From positions 248,001 to 312,000 of the forward strand of contig JAOSJV010000012.1 in assembly GCA_027493935.1 (NCBI GenBank): a stretch of DNA of 64,000 bases, given 5' to 3'. The position numbers and the translations under genes are program-made. Below, one piece after another: positions 29,205 through 39,484 of the stretch. The first letter of the stretch is position 1; each line of letters opens with the position of its first letter. The stretch is from Burkholderiales bacterium (lineage in GTDB: Bacteria; Pseudomonadota; Gammaproteobacteria; Burkholderiales; SG8-39). The notes beneath the pieces are model-generated. The model had not been told where the DNA came from. It saw only the letters and a list, made by a program, of their open reading frames with translations, and ran no database searches.

Positions 29205-30258
29205 CTAGGGCAGGTCGTTCAGCGCGATGCCCGCGCCGATCGTGGTCTGCCGCCAGTTGTAGTCGATCATGCTCTCGCCGTAGCCCGAGAAGAGCTGCGC
29301 GTAGAGCCGCAGCGGGCCCAAGAGCGGCGGGCTCGACCACGTGAGCTCGCCGGCGCCCTTGCCGGTGCCGGCGTTGCCGCGCAGCATGCCCTTGAACGTG
29401 TGCCCCCGCCAGCGGTAGACCGCGGTGAGATCGCCATAGCCCAGATAGTCGGAAATGTCGGCATTGTCGTCCTTGTCCGCGCTCTCCGGGATGCGGTACC
29501 AGAGGCGCCCCAGCAGCACGAAGTTGCCGCGCTCGACCGCGGCCTCGGCGACGATCCGGTCCCAGCTCCGGGAGAGCGGATCGGCGCGCCCGTTCGACTG
29601 ATGGTTGTAGCCGACGTTCAGCACGCGCCAGCGGAAGCCGCCCCATTCGAGCCGCGGATCGAAGGTCGCGAACAGCTCCGGCTGGTAATTCGTCTCGCGG
29701 AACGGCCGCGAGATCTTGTCGTTGTAGACCTGCCACTGGTTCTGCTGCGTGTACGCCAGCCACAGCGTCCAGCGCCGATCCCCGGTGCGCCACAGCCGCG
29801 CCTTGAAGCTCAGCTGGAACTTTGCCTCGGTGCTGTCGAGCTGCTGGTCGGCGATCCCCCCCGCTGCGAACACCGGCGAGAACGGCTTGTTGTTCACGTC
29901 GTTGGTGTAGCGCGCGAACAGGGAGGTAGTTCGGCCGATGATAGCGGATGTCGAGCTCGCGCTCGCCCGGCGCGGGGTCGAGCATCCACGCGGCACCGAG
30001 AAGCGACGACCGCTCGTCGCGCGGCACTTCGCGCCGCTCCGCCGCAGCAGCGGCCGGCGCCTCACGCGCATCGGTATCCGGCGGGCGGGATTGCGCCGGC
30101 GCCCTCCGGCCGCTCATCGCGTCGTAGCACGCGAGGCGCTCGACGTCGTGGTCGATCGCGGCGCAACGCGCGAACGGATCGGCCGCGACTCCGGCGACGG
30201 GGGACACCAATGCGATCAAGAGCACGCACAGGCGCGCGGTGCACAGCATCGGTTCCAT
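29205..30258 (-). CDS. pldA: Outer membrane phospholipase A (frameshifted)
   Basis: About 350 residues. The signal peptide (LLIALVSPVAGVAA) is followed by a CAAIDHDVERLACYDAM segment seen at the N-terminus of many such proteins. The barrel has HRPNYL, YTQQNQWQVY and NHQSNGR; the His and Ser of NHQSNG are the catalytic pair of OMPLA, which hydrolyses phospholipids misplaced in the outer leaflet. One C too many near 29922 (CTCCCTG) separates leader and barrel. GAAGGAACGA precedes the ATG. Confidence 0.85.
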
Positions 30259-30481
30259 TCGTTCCTTCTTCTTCTGCGTGCCGGAGCACTTGCTGTATCC
30301 TGGCATTGCTTCGAGGCGCGCGGTCGGCGGCCGATTCTAGCGCGAACCGTATTCGCCGCGCTGCGGCCGCCGCGACGTCTGTCTGTGGTTGCCTGGAGCC
30401 CGGTCGGCGGGAGAAGATCTCGTCCGCCCGCCGGACGGCGGCCGCAAGAACAGCCGGCGCCGCGGCCGCGACTGCGGGCGC

Positions 30482-32817
30482 TCAGCGGTCCGGGCCGAGC
30501 GTCGCAAGCCGCGCTGTGTAGCGCGCCATCGCCGCCCGGTCGCCAGCGTCGCGGGCGAGCGCCGCGCCCGCGCTCAGCAGCTCGCGGTTGTCCGGATGGT
30601 GCGCCAGCGCGCGGTCCACCTCCGCGAGCGCCGCGCGCGCCTTGCCGGTGGAGTTGAGCGCCACTGCGTACACGTACGCGAAGCGCGCGTCGTCCGGGGC
30701 GAGCCGCGCCGCGCGCGCGAGCGCGTCGAGCGCCTCGGGCGTGCGCTTCAGTCGAACGAGAGCGAGCCCCCGGGCGTGATGCAGCGCGGCGCTCTCCGGC
30801 ACGTGGCCGAGCCCTTCGCGCAGCACCGCTTCCGCCTCGGCGTCGCGGCCTTGCGATCGGAACAGGTCGGCGAGGTTTGCGTACGCGGGCACGTGACGCG
30901 GCGCCATCGCGAGCGCCTCGCGGTACGCCTTTTCGGCAGCCTCGGTCTGACCGCGCTGCGCATGGAACCCGGCCAGCGCGGTCCTCGCCTCGGGCCGGTC
31001 GGCGTTGTGCCGCTGGACCTGCTCGAACTCGGCCGCCGCGCGCGCGAAGCTCGCGCGCTGCGCCGGATCGAACGCCGCATCGGGGGCGCCCGCCAGCGAG
31101 GCCGCGGCCTCGATTCGCACGGTCCGCAGCGGGTCGTCGAGCAGCGGCGCGACGAGCGGAACCCGCTGCTCCGGCGGCAGCACTGCGAGCGCGGAGACGC
31201 TGGCGCGGCGCACGAGCGGGTCGGCGTCGGTCAGGCCGCGCCGCGCGGCGGCGAGCGCCGCTTGCGAGGGGAACCGCTCGAGCGCCTCGAGCGCCGTGGC
31301 ACGGGCAATCGCCGGGCGAGAGATGTCTCCCGACAGCGCAGCGAGGTCGGCGCCGGCCGCCGCCGCGCCGCGCGCGGCGGCGGCGAACGTCGCGGCAAAG
31401 CGCTGAAAGCCTTCCGGGCGGCGGCCGTACCACTTGCGCACGGCTTCGTCCGCCCACTGCGCGGGCTTATCGGCATGGCATCCGGTGCACGCGTTCGGCA
31501 CTCCGAGCGCCGCCGAGAGATCCGGGCGCGGGATGCGCAGGCTGTGGTCGCGCCGCGGGTCGACCACCATGAAGGTCGCCGGCGGCATGTGGCAGTCGAC
31601 GCAGCGCGCTGCGGACCCGTGAAAGTGGTGCGCCGGCGCGTCGTACTTCGCCGCCAGGTGGCACTGCGCGCAGACCGCATTGCCTTCGGCCCGAGGCTTC
31701 TGGCCGTGCGGCTCGTGGCAGTCGCTGCAGGTGACGCCCGCCCGGTGCATCTTGCTCTGCAGGAACGAGCCCCAGATGTACACCTCGTCGCGCTGCTGGC
31801 CGTCCGGATGATAGAGACCGGGCGCGAGGAGCGTGGGCCGATAATGGTCGAGAAACGGCTTGCCGGCGTGGTAGCCCTCGGCGATCTGTGCCCGACGTGC
31901 GTGGCATTGCGCGCACACCTCGATCTCGCGGTCGGTGCGCTTCGGGTGCTGCGCACCGCGTTGCCCGTCGCGGGATCGATCCGCCACGCGACGCCGCGCC
32001 GCTCGCCGAACGTCACGGTCAGGCCGCGCGCGGATCGACCCCCTTTCTCCTTCGCCCACTCGCGATGGCGCGAGCCCGGCCCGTGGCACGCCTCGCACCC
32101 GACGCTGAGCTCCGACCAAGCCGTCTCGAACGAATCGGTCGCCGAGTCGTAGTTCTTGCGCACGTTGGTCGAGTGGCAGTCCGCGCACATGAAATTCCAG
32201 TTCTGCGACCGCTTCGTCCAGTGCAGCTCGTCGCGATGGTCCACCCGCTCGTCCGGGTAGAGGTGGAACCAGCGCTGCCCGCCCGCATCCTTCGGCCGGG
32301 CGTCCCACGCGATCGAGAGCGCCTGGATGCGTCCGTCGGGAAACTCGATCAGGTACTGCTGCAGTGGATGGACGCCGTATGTGTACTTGATCTCGAAGTC
32401 GGCCAGCTTCCCGTCGGGTCCGTCGGTGCGCACGAGAAATCTGCCGTCGCGCCGGAAGAACGTCGACTCGACACCGGCGTAGCGGAACCCGGCGCGATCG
32501 AAATCGCCGAGCATCGTGGCTTCGGTGGCGTGCTGCATCGCACGCTCGTGCTGCGAGCCGTGCCAGGCCCGATACGCTTCCGCATGGCACGACTTGCACT
32601 CGGCGCTGCCGATGAACTCGGCCTCGCGCGGCGCGGTGGCCGTTGCGGTCCGCGGCGGCTCCCGGAGAACGGCGATCAGCGCACCGACCACGAGCAGCGC
32701 GCCCGCGGTCAACGCGAGCCAGGCGACCTTCCGTGTTCGACGTGCGGGCGCTGCGGGCGGGCGCGCCGGCTCGGATGATCCCGCTTTCGGTGATAACGCT
32801 CTGCGTCGGCGCGCCAA
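30482..32817 (-). CDS. Octaheme c-type cytochrome with HEAT/TPR-like C-terminal half (frameshifted)
   Basis: About 778 residues. A basic N-terminus and one membrane helix (VAWLALTAGALLVVGALIAVL) are followed by eight CXXCH haem sites: CKSCH, CADCH, CEACH, CAQCH, CSDCH, CAQCH, CVDCH and CTGCH. The C-terminal part is alpha-helical: HEAT-like repeats (ATALEALERFPSQ, VRRASVSALAVLP, VRIEAAASLAG), then about five TPR units (AYREALAMAPRHVPAYANLADL..). Probably a periplasmic, membrane-tethered electron-transfer protein. A base is missing near 31951. The TTG start at 32817 lies nine bases after the upstream exporter and has a poor ribosome site. Confidence 0.78.
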
Positions 32818-32825
32818 GGAAATCT

Positions 32826-33812
32826 CTAGCGTGTCCTGCCCGGGCCGATTCTATCGGAAGGCGCGAAGGCCGCGCCCGCCGCACCGGCAGCCGCGGGGCC
32901 CGCCGCCGGCACGCGGCTCGAGAGCGCCACGCCGCACAGCACGAGCGCCGCGCCGATCACGTGGAAAGCGCCGAGCGTCTCGCCGAGAAAGGTGACCGCC
33001 AGCACCGCGCCGAAGAGCGGCATCAGGTGGATGAAGACGCCGGCGCGGCTCGCGCCGATCGCCGCGACGCCGCGTACCCACAGCGCGTGGGCGAGCGCGG
33101 ACGAGAACACGGCGATGAATCCCACCGCCAGCCAGGCGCCGGTTCCGGCGGGCAGCGCGGCGCCCTGCCCCGCCTGCCAGGCGAACGCGGGCAGCATCCA
33201 GAGCGTACCGGCCGCCACCGACGCGGCGTGCAGCGCGAGCGGCGGCACTTCCGGCGGACGGCGCCGGAGGAGCACCGAGTACACCGCCCACAGGGTGACG
33301 CCCAGGAGCATCAACAGGTCGCCCGCGTTGAAGCGCAGCTCGAGCAGCGGCGCGAGCTCGCCGTGCAGGACGAGCACGGTCGCTCCCGCGAGCGAGGTGG
33401 CGAGGCCGGCGCACTGGCGGCGCGTCACGCGCTCGCCGAGTCCCGCCCACGCGACGACCACGATCGCGAGCGGCGCGAGCGACAGGAGCAGGATCGCGTT
33501 GAGCGCGGTGGTCATGGTGACCGCCACGTAGCAGAGGGTCTGGAACGCCGCGATGCCGGTCAGGCCGAGGAGCGCGACGAGCTTCCAGTGGCGCGCGAGC
33601 ACCGCGCGGCACGCGAGCAGATCGTGCGCGGCGAACGGGAGCAGCACCGCGAGCGCGATCGCCCAGCGCAGGGTGTTGAGGGTCACCGGCGCGACGTCGT
33701 CGCGCACGGCGCGGCCGATCACGAAATTGCTCGACCAGAGGAGCGCAGTGAGCGCGAGCGCGGCGTAGATGGGCTCGATCGTGAGCCTGACGTTGCGGAC
33801 TGCGATTTCCAT
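32826..33812 (-). CDS. EamA/DMT family transporter
   Basis: 328 residues, ten hydrophobic helices in two EamA repeats: LLWSSNFVIGRAVRDDVAPVTLNTLRW in the first and GVTLWAVYSVLLRR and GASRAGVFIHLMPLFGAVLAVTFLGE in the second. These are drug/metabolite exporters; the substrate is unknown. Intact. It ends nine bases upstream of the cytochrome start, so the two probably share a transcript. Confidence 0.87.
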   Translation of the reverse strand: MEIAVRNVRLTIEPIYAALALTALLWSSNFVIGRAVRDDVAPVTLNTLRWAIALAVLLPFAAHDLLACRAVLARHWKLVALLGLTGIAAFQTLCYVAVTMTTALNAILLLSLAPLAIVVVAWAGLGERVTRRQCAGLATSLAGATVLVLHGELAPLLELRFNAGDLLMLLGVTLWAVYSVLLRRRPPEVPPLALHAASVAAGTLWMLPAFAWQAGQGAALPAGTGAWLAVGFIAVFSSALAHALWVRGVAAIGASRAGVFIHLMPLFGAVLAVTFLGETLGAFHVIGAALVLCGVALSSRVPAAGPAAAGAAGAAFAPSDRIGPGRTR

Positions 33813-33952
33813 CGGTGCCTCGCCGTCTGATTGCCGACGAGGCGGATTTCAGCGCCCGCGCGTCCCGGGGCGCATGAGGCGGCGGTCCCGGTTCCGGCCG
33901 ACCCGTTGCGGCCTCCCGGCGCCCGGCCGTGGGACCCGCGTCCCGGGCCCGC

Positions 33953-35035
33953 CTACCCGCCGGCCCCGAGGCCGGCCTCGCGCGCCCTGACGATCGCCTG
34001 CGCGCGGCTCGAGACGCCGAGCTTGTCGAACACCGCGCTCACCTGGTTGCGCACCGTCTTGGCGCTGATGCCGAGCCGCACGGCGATCTCGTCGTTCGCG
34101 AGGCCGCGCGCGAGGAGCTCGAGCACCTGGCGCTCGCGCACGGTGAGTTCGGCGAACGGCGGCGAGGACCGGTTCTCGACCGGCGCCCGGTCCGCACCGA
34201 GGAACGCGTGCACCTCCTGCCAGAAACGCGCCCACGCAGGCTCGCTCTCGAGCAGGACGTGGTTCTTGCCGTCGAGCGGGACGAAGCGCGCGCCGGGGAT
34301 CGTGCTCGCGATCAGGCGCCCCTCGTCGAACGGGATGCGCGCGTCCTCGCGCGAATGCAGGACGAGCGTGGGCACCGTCACGCGCGGCAGCAGCTCCACC
34401 ACGTCGATGCCGCTCGTGAGCCCGATAATGCGCGCCGCGTTCTCGGGCGAGGCCGAGACGCGCTGCAGGTCGTCGAACCACCGGATCTGCTCGAGCGTGC
34501 CGTCCGGCAGGAACTGGCTGGTGAAATGCCGCCGGAACGCGGGGTTCTCGCGGCCCCAGCCCATGCGCACGAGCTCCCTCTCGAGCCGCGCTTCCTCGGC
34601 CTGCTCGGGCCCGCGGCGCGCGCGCCCGCGCGCGAAGCCGCCGCAGATGACAAGCCGGCTCACCCGTTCGGGATGGCGCACCGCGTAGGCGATCGCGATC
34701 GCGGCGCCCTGCGACATCCCGAAGAGCGCGAACCGGGCGAGGCCTGCCGCCGATGCCACCGCCTCGAGGTCCGCGACCCAGGCGTCGAACGAGAGCTCCG
34801 GCACTTCCCGGTCGGAGAGCCCGCACGCGCGCTCGTCGTAGCGAACGAGCGTGCGATCGCGCGCGAGCTCGGCGAGCCACGGCCGCCAGACGGGGCTGTC
34901 CCAGTCGAACTCGAGATGGCTCATCCAGTGCGCGGCGCGCACGAGCGGCGGCCCCGTCCCCACCGTCGCGTAGGCGATCCGCGCGCCGTCCGCTGCGGCG
35001 CAGAAGCGGATCTGCTGGACCTCGGGTGCGCTCAT
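33953..35035 (-). CDS. Alpha/beta hydrolase fused to a LuxR-type DNA-binding domain
   Basis: 360 residues from ATG 35035. Residues about 1-270 form an alpha/beta hydrolase (YDERACGLSD, FALFGMSQGAAIA with nucleophile Ser, LVLHSREDARIPF with Asp, LDGKNHVLLE with His). Residues about 290-350 form a LuxR helix-turn-helix: LTVREREVLELLARGLANDEIA-like sequence, GISAKTVRNQVSAVFDKLGV. The catalytic triad looks complete, so the hydrolase may bind or cleave the ligand that controls DNA binding. The architecture is known in proteobacteria but the ligands are not. Confidence 0.85.
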   Translation of the reverse strand: MSAPEVQQIRFCAAADGARIAYATVGTGPPLVRAAHWMSHLEFDWDSPVWRPWLAELARDRTLVRYDERACGLSDREVPELSFDAWVADLEAVASAAGLARFALFGMSQGAAIAIAYAVRHPERVSRLVICGGFARGRARRGPEQAEEARLERELVRMGWGRENPAFRRHFTSQFLPDGTLEQIRWFDDLQRVSASPENAARIIGLTSGIDVVELLPRVTVPTLVLHSREDARIPFDEGRLIASTIPGARFVPLDGKNHVLLESEPAWARFWQEVHAFLGADRAPVENRSSPPFAELTVRERQVLELLARGLANDEIAVRLGISAKTVRNQVSAVFDKLGVSSRAQAIVRAREAGLGAGG

Positions 35036-35052
35036 CACGCCGCGCTCGAGCG

Positions 35053-35688
35053 CTACCTCGTCGCCGGCAGCGGATGGCCCGGCATCAGCTCGTACGGATG
35101 CACCCACCCCGGCAGCGCGCTGATCTCGCCGGTCCAGCGGCCGATGTTCGGATATTCCGTCCAGCTCACCCCGAACTCGTCTGGCCAGTAGAGATAGCCG
35201 ACGAGCGAGATGTCGGCGATCGTGGGCCGCTCGCCCACGGCGAAGCGGCTCTTCGCGAGGTGGGCGTCCAGCACGCCGAGCGCGCCCTTCATGCGACCGC
35301 GCAGGAACTCGGTCACCGGCGTCTCGCCGGTCTTTGCGAACTGCAGCATGAAGCGCAGCGTCGCGATGTACGAGGTGAGCTTGTGGTTGTCGAACAGGAT
35401 CCAGCGCAGGATCTCGAGGCGCTCGCCCTCGCTCCCGCCGCCGAAGCGGCCCAAGCGTGCGGCGAGGTAGTGCAGGATCGCGCCGGACTGCGCGAGCCGG
35501 CGGCCGCCGTGCTCGAGCACCGGCACCTCGCCCATCTCGTTCACCGCCCGGTACTCCGGCGTGCGCGTCTCGCCGCCGAAGAAGTCGACGAACCGCGGCG
35601 CCCAGTCGGCGCCGCACAGCGCGAGCATCAGCGCGCTCTTGTAGGCGTTGCCGGATTGCGCGAAGCAGTAGAGGCGGTACTCGGCCAC
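35053..35688 (-). CDS. Glutathione S-transferase family protein
   Basis: 211 residues. The N-terminal thioredoxin-like fold (YRLYCFAQSGNAYKSALMLALCG), the cis-Pro motif NEMGEVPVLEHGGRRLAQSGAIL and the helical C-terminal domain with RPTIADISLVGYL match GST. The AQSGN segment at the start is a Ser-type variant of the catalytic region. Intact; precedes the hydrolase-LuxR gene by 17 bases. Confidence 0.88.
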   Translation of the reverse strand: MAEYRLYCFAQSGNAYKSALMLALCGADWAPRFVDFFGGETRTPEYRAVNEMGEVPVLEHGGRRLAQSGAILHYLAARLGRFGGGSEGERLEILRWILFDNHKLTSYIATLRFMLQFAKTGETPVTEFLRGRMKGALGVLDAHLAKSRFAVGERPTIADISLVGYLYWPDEFGVSWTEYPNIGRWTGEISALPGWVHPYELMPGHPLPATR

Positions 35689-35692
35689 GGCG

Positions 35693-36221
35693 TCACCCTT
35701 CTGCCTTGCTCGGTTCGAACCAGCGTGGGCTCGCGAGCACGACCGAGGTCTCGACCTGCCGCGCCGGGATGCGCCAGTAGGTGGCGAGCAGGCGGTCCTT
35801 CTCGTCCGGCGCCAGCAGCCGGTAGCCGTGCTTCTCGTAGAAGCACACCGCCCAGGATGCCGCCGCCCAGGTGCCGATCAGGATCGGCTTGGCGGTCGCG
35901 CGCTCAAGGTGCGCGAGCAGCTCGCCGCCGATGCCCGCGCGGCGCCTGGCGGTGCGAACGTAGGCGTGGCGGATCAGGGCGACCGCGCCGCGGTCCTGGA
36001 TGCCCATCACCCCCGCGAGCGCGCCGTCCTGCTCGAGCCCCCCAGAACTCGACGCCGTCGCCGATCTCCGCGGCGAGCGCCTCGCGGCTCATGTAGGGCT
36101 CGTGCCAGCGGTCGGCCGGAATCACCCCGCGGTAGGCCTGCGCCGCGTCGTCGATGATCGTCCACACCGCGTCGAAGTCCCCGGGACCGCACCGCCGGAT
36201 CATGTGCTGCGCCCGCGCCAT
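35693..36221 (-). CDS. GNAT family N-acetyltransferase (frameshifted)
   Basis: About 175 residues. IRRCGPGDFDAVWTIIDDAAQAYRGVIPADRWHEPYMSREAL begins the domain; the acetyl-CoA loop RRRAGIGGELLAHLE (motif A) and YEKHGYRLL lie in the next frame. An extra G in the run at 36038-36043 separates the parts (GVEFWG then LEQDGALAGVMGIQ). Start ATG 36221 or 36203. Acceptor unknown. It ends five bases before the GST start. Confidence 0.78.
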
Positions 36222-36301
36222 CCTCCCCGCCTTGCCATGCCCGCCATCGAGACCCCGCATTGTAAGATGCGCCGTCGATTCCGCTCACGAGGGGCCGCGT
36301 C

Positions 36302-37952
36302 ATGGATGCGCCGACATTGCAGCCGCGGATCACGCACGAGGTCGCCAACCAGCCGCCGCCGTGCACCGGCGGCAACGCGTGGGCGAGCGACGCGGTCCTG
36401 CGGGCCGCGGTGGCACGCGAGGGCGGCGGTTGGATCGAGCCGCGCGCGCACGCGCTCGGCGAGCTCGTCGCCGACGAGCGCATGCAGAGGCTCGCCGCGC
36501 AGGCAAACCGGTACGCGCCCGAGCTTCGCACGCACGATCCCTCCGGCCGCCGGATCGACGCCGTCGAGTACCACCCGGCCTACCACGAGTTGATGGGGCT
36601 CGCGCTCGGCGCCGGGCTGCACTCGCTCGCGTGGACCGCGGCGCGCGAAGGCGCGTTCGTCGCGCGCGCCGCGCTGAACTACCTCTGGAACCAGGGCGAG
36701 AACGGCACCGCCTGCCCGGTCACCATGACCTTCGCCGCGGTGCACGTGCTGCGCAAGGAGCCCGCGCTCGCGCAGGCGTGGGAGGCGCGGCTCCTCGCCG
36801 AGGCATACGACCCGCGGCCGCTGCCGGTCGTCGAGAAGCGCGCGGCCACCGTCGGCATGGCGATGACCGAGAAGCAGGGCGGGTCGGACCTGCGCGCGAA
36901 CGCGACGCGTGCGGAGAGCGCAGGCGGCGGTGCGTACCTGCTGACCGGGCACAAGTGGTTCTGCTCGGCGCCGATGTCGGACGGCTTTCTCACCCTCGCG
37001 CGCACCGAGGGCGGGCTCTCGTGCCTGCTCGTGCCGCGCTCGCTCGACGACGGCACGCGCAACCCGCTCCTCATCCAGCGCCTGAAGGACAAGCTCGGCA
37101 ACCGCTCGAACGCCTCGGCCGAGATCGAGTACGACGGCACCTGGGCGCGCCGCGTCGGCGAGGAGGGGCGCGGCATCGCGACGATCATCGAGATGGCGCA
37201 CCTCACGCGCTTCGACATCGTCGTCGCGAACGCCGGCATGATGCGCGCCGCGCTCGCCCAGGCGCTGCACCACTGCGCGCATCGCAGCGCGTTCGGCCGA
37301 CGGCTCGCCGAGCAGCCACTGATGCGGAACGTGCTCGCCGACCTCGCCCTCGAGTGGGAGGCGGCGACGCTGCTCGCCTTCCGCCTCGCGCGCGCGTTCG
37401 ACCGCCAGGCCGACGAGCGCGAGCGGCTGCTCGCGCGCATCGTCACGCCCGTCGCCAAGTACTGGGCCTGCAAGCGCATCAACGCGTTCGCGGTCGAGGC
37501 GATGGAGTGTCTCGGCGGCAGCGGCTACGTCGAGGAGAGCGCGCTCGCGCGGCTGTACCGCGAGGCGCCGGTGAACGGCATCTGGGAGGGCAGCGGCAAC
37601 GTGATCTCGCTCGACGTGCTGCGCTCGATCGAAAAGGAGCCTGCGTGCTTGGATGCATTCTTCGACGAGCTCGCGGAGGCCGCCGCCGCCGAGCCGCGCC
37701 TCGCGCGACTTGCCGACGCGCTCAAGGCGGAGCTCGCCGAGGGCGGGACCCTCGAGGCCCGGGCGCGCCGCGTCGTCGAGGAAATGGCGGTCGCCATGCA
37801 GGCCGCGCTGATGGCGCGCCACGCCGCCCCCTGTCGCGGCCGACGCGTTCATCGCGACGCGGCTGGAGGGCGACTGGGGCGCCTGTTTCGGCACGCTCCC
37901 GGCGCGCATCGACTGCGGCTATCTGCTCGATCGCGCGCGGCTGCGGGCGTGA
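36302..37952 (+). CDS. aidB: AidB-type acyl-CoA dehydrogenase (3' frameshift)
   Basis: About 549 residues, close to E. coli AidB (541). Strong AidB features: NQPPPCTGGNAW at the start, CPVTMTFAAVHVL, GMAMTEKQGGSDLRANATRAE, LLTGHKWFCSAPMSD, ERLKDKLGNRSNAS-type segment and EAMECLGGSGYVEES with REAPVNGIWEGSGN. AidB is an FAD protein of the adaptive response to alkylation that binds DNA. An extra C in the run near 37830 shifts the end; the corrected C-terminus is FIATRLEGDWGACFG..RARLRA-stop at 37950-37952. No Ada gene is nearby. Confidence 0.9.
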
Positions 37953-38033
37953 AGGAACCGTGATATCTGCGCTTGCCGCTCCGCCCGTTGCGGGCCGATG
38001 ATGCGCAGCCCCGTCCGATCTTAGGAGAAGCCG

Positions 38034-38615
38034 ATGCTCATGCGCTCGATACCGCTCGCAGCGTTGGTCGGGCTCGCCACAGTCTGCGCGTCGGCGGCCG
38101 CCCAGCCGGGTCCGATCACGACGCCGCAGGCCGGGGCGCTGGAAAACCGGGGCGCCGGCGGCCGTGCTCACCGGTCCCGCTCCGTGGTCAACCCGGCGCT
38201 CAATCCGCAGCCCGAAGTGCCGAGCGCCAAAGCCGGCGGCGGCATGGCGAATCCGGCGCTCAACCCGCAACCCGAGGTGCCGAGCGCGAAAGCCGGCGGC
38301 GGCATGGCGAATCCGGCGCTCAACCCGCAACCCGAGGTCCCGAGCGCGCGCGCTTTCGGTGGGGCACTGAATCCCGCGCTAAACCCGCAACCGGAGGTGC
38401 CGAGTCCGCACGGCGGCATGGCAGGCTCGAGCCTTCCGGCAGTCCAATCGCCGGTCGGCGCGCCGAGCCTCGGCGGCGGTGGCCTGCCGCCCCGCCCTGA
38501 TCCCACCGTCGGTGGAGGCATGCGCGGGGCGCAGCCGGTCGCGCCGGCGGGCGTCCCGGGCGGCATGACCGTTCCGGGCGCGATCCCCGGCGCTTCGCCG
38601 GCGCTACGGCGTTGA
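38034..38615 (+). CDS. Exported protein with 20-residue tandem repeats
   Basis: 193 residues. The signal peptide (PLAALVGLATVCASAAAQ) is followed by four consecutive 20-residue repeats beginning NPALNPQPEVPS, then a Gly/Pro-rich tail (GGMAGSS..GGMTVPGAIPG). Low complexity and probably unstructured; no known domain. TTAGGAGAAGCCG is a good ribosome site. A possible cell-envelope or matrix component. Confidence 0.72.
   Translation: MLMRSIPLAALVGLATVCASAAAQPGPITTPQAGALENRGAGGRAHRSRSVVNPALNPQPEVPSAKAGGGMANPALNPQPEVPSAKAGGGMANPALNPQPEVPSARAFGGALNPALNPQPEVPSPHGGMAGSSLPAVQSPVGAPSLGGGGLPPRPDPTVGGGMRGAQPVAPAGVPGGMTVPGAIPGASPALRR
38190..38429 (+). repeat. Four 60-base in-frame tandem repeats
   Basis: Units start at 38190, 38250, 38310 and 38370. 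Units 1 and 2 are almost identical; units 3 and 4 diverge in the last third (SARAFGGAL and SPHGGMAGS in place of SAKAGGGMA). The constant core encodes NPALNPQPEVPS. Confidence 0.9.
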
Positions 38616-38624
38616 CGGTCTCGG

Positions 38625-39407
38625 CTACGGCCCGCCGACGTACGGCGTCGAGCCGCGCGGCCGGCGGCGCAGGAAGCGGATGTCGCCGTAGTAGCCGCTC
38701 GCCTCCTCGCCGGTATTGTCGGCGTCGGTCATGATTCCGACCGAGCGCACCGGCCCGGGCTCCTCGCCGAAGGCACGGCGATAGTCCTCGCCGACGTTGC
38801 GCACGTACTCGGGCCAGCGCCCGAGGTTCGCGCCGCCGCTCTCGACGACGATCATCTGGATGCGCGCGGTGTGCGCGCTCGCGATGACGGTCCCCTTCGG
38901 CAGCCGGTTCTCCCAGATGTACACGAGCGTCGCGAAGGGCAGCTCCTGGCGCGTGATCATGCGGAACTGGTCGAAGAGGATCCGGTCCTCGAACGAGAGC
39001 CGCGACTTGTCGCCATCGAAGGCGACGATCACGCGCACCGGCGAGTCCTCGGTCTGCCGGCGCGTGTTGTCGGCCGAGGGAATCAGCGCCGGCACCATCC
39101 AGCGCCAGTGCAGGAAGGGGTATTCGCGCAGGTCCACGTTCACCGGGTACACGAGCCCCGACGCGGAACCCTGCGCATAGGCGCTGACGACGGCGCGGCC
39201 GCCGTGATCGACGAGCCGGTACTCGGTCGGCCGCTTGAACCCGGCCACCTGCCACGCGCGCCAGCCGGTGGGAAGCGCCGCGCCCGGCCGCGCGGTCGAG
39301 AAGGCGCCGACCTGGGGCAGCTCGAGCGACGCGTCGGGCCGCTCCGGCGCGCGCACGGCGCAGCCGGCGAGCAACAGCACGAACGCAGCGATCAAGCAGC
39401 GCGCCAC
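38625..39407 (-). CDS. DUF3047 lipoprotein
   Basis: 260 residues from GTG 39407, which follows GGGAGGGAGGGTC. The leader CLIAAFVLLLAGC ends in a lipobox. The body has YRLVDHGGRAVVSAYAQGSASGLVYPVNVDL, YPFLHWRWMVPALIP and SEDRILFD-like segments of DUF3047, with IQMIVVESGGANLGRW and DADNTGEEASGYYGDIRFL at the end. Function unknown. It is divergent from the ABC/GTPase/Fe-S cassette, with an FNR-like palindrome between. Confidence 0.75.
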   Translation of the reverse strand: MARCLIAAFVLLLAGCAVRAPERPDASLELPQVGAFSTARPGAALPTGWRAWQVAGFKRPTEYRLVDHGGRAVVSAYAQGSASGLVYPVNVDLREYPFLHWRWMVPALIPSADNTRRQTEDSPVRVIVAFDGDKSRLSFEDRILFDQFRMITRQELPFATLVYIWENRLPKGTVIASAHTARIQMIVVESGGANLGRWPEYVRNVGEDYRRAFGEEPGPVRSVGIMTDADNTGEEASGYYGDIRFLRRRPRGSTPYVGGP

Positions 39408-39484
39408 GACCCTCCCTCCCAGCGCGGACGGAAGCTTACCGCACGCGCGCCGGACGGGACGCGTCGCCCCCATCGGAACCCATT

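Noticed and set aside
35700-35720. tRNA T-loop-like GGTTCGAACC
   Set aside because: It lies inside the acetyltransferase coding end and no cloverleaf could be formed around it.
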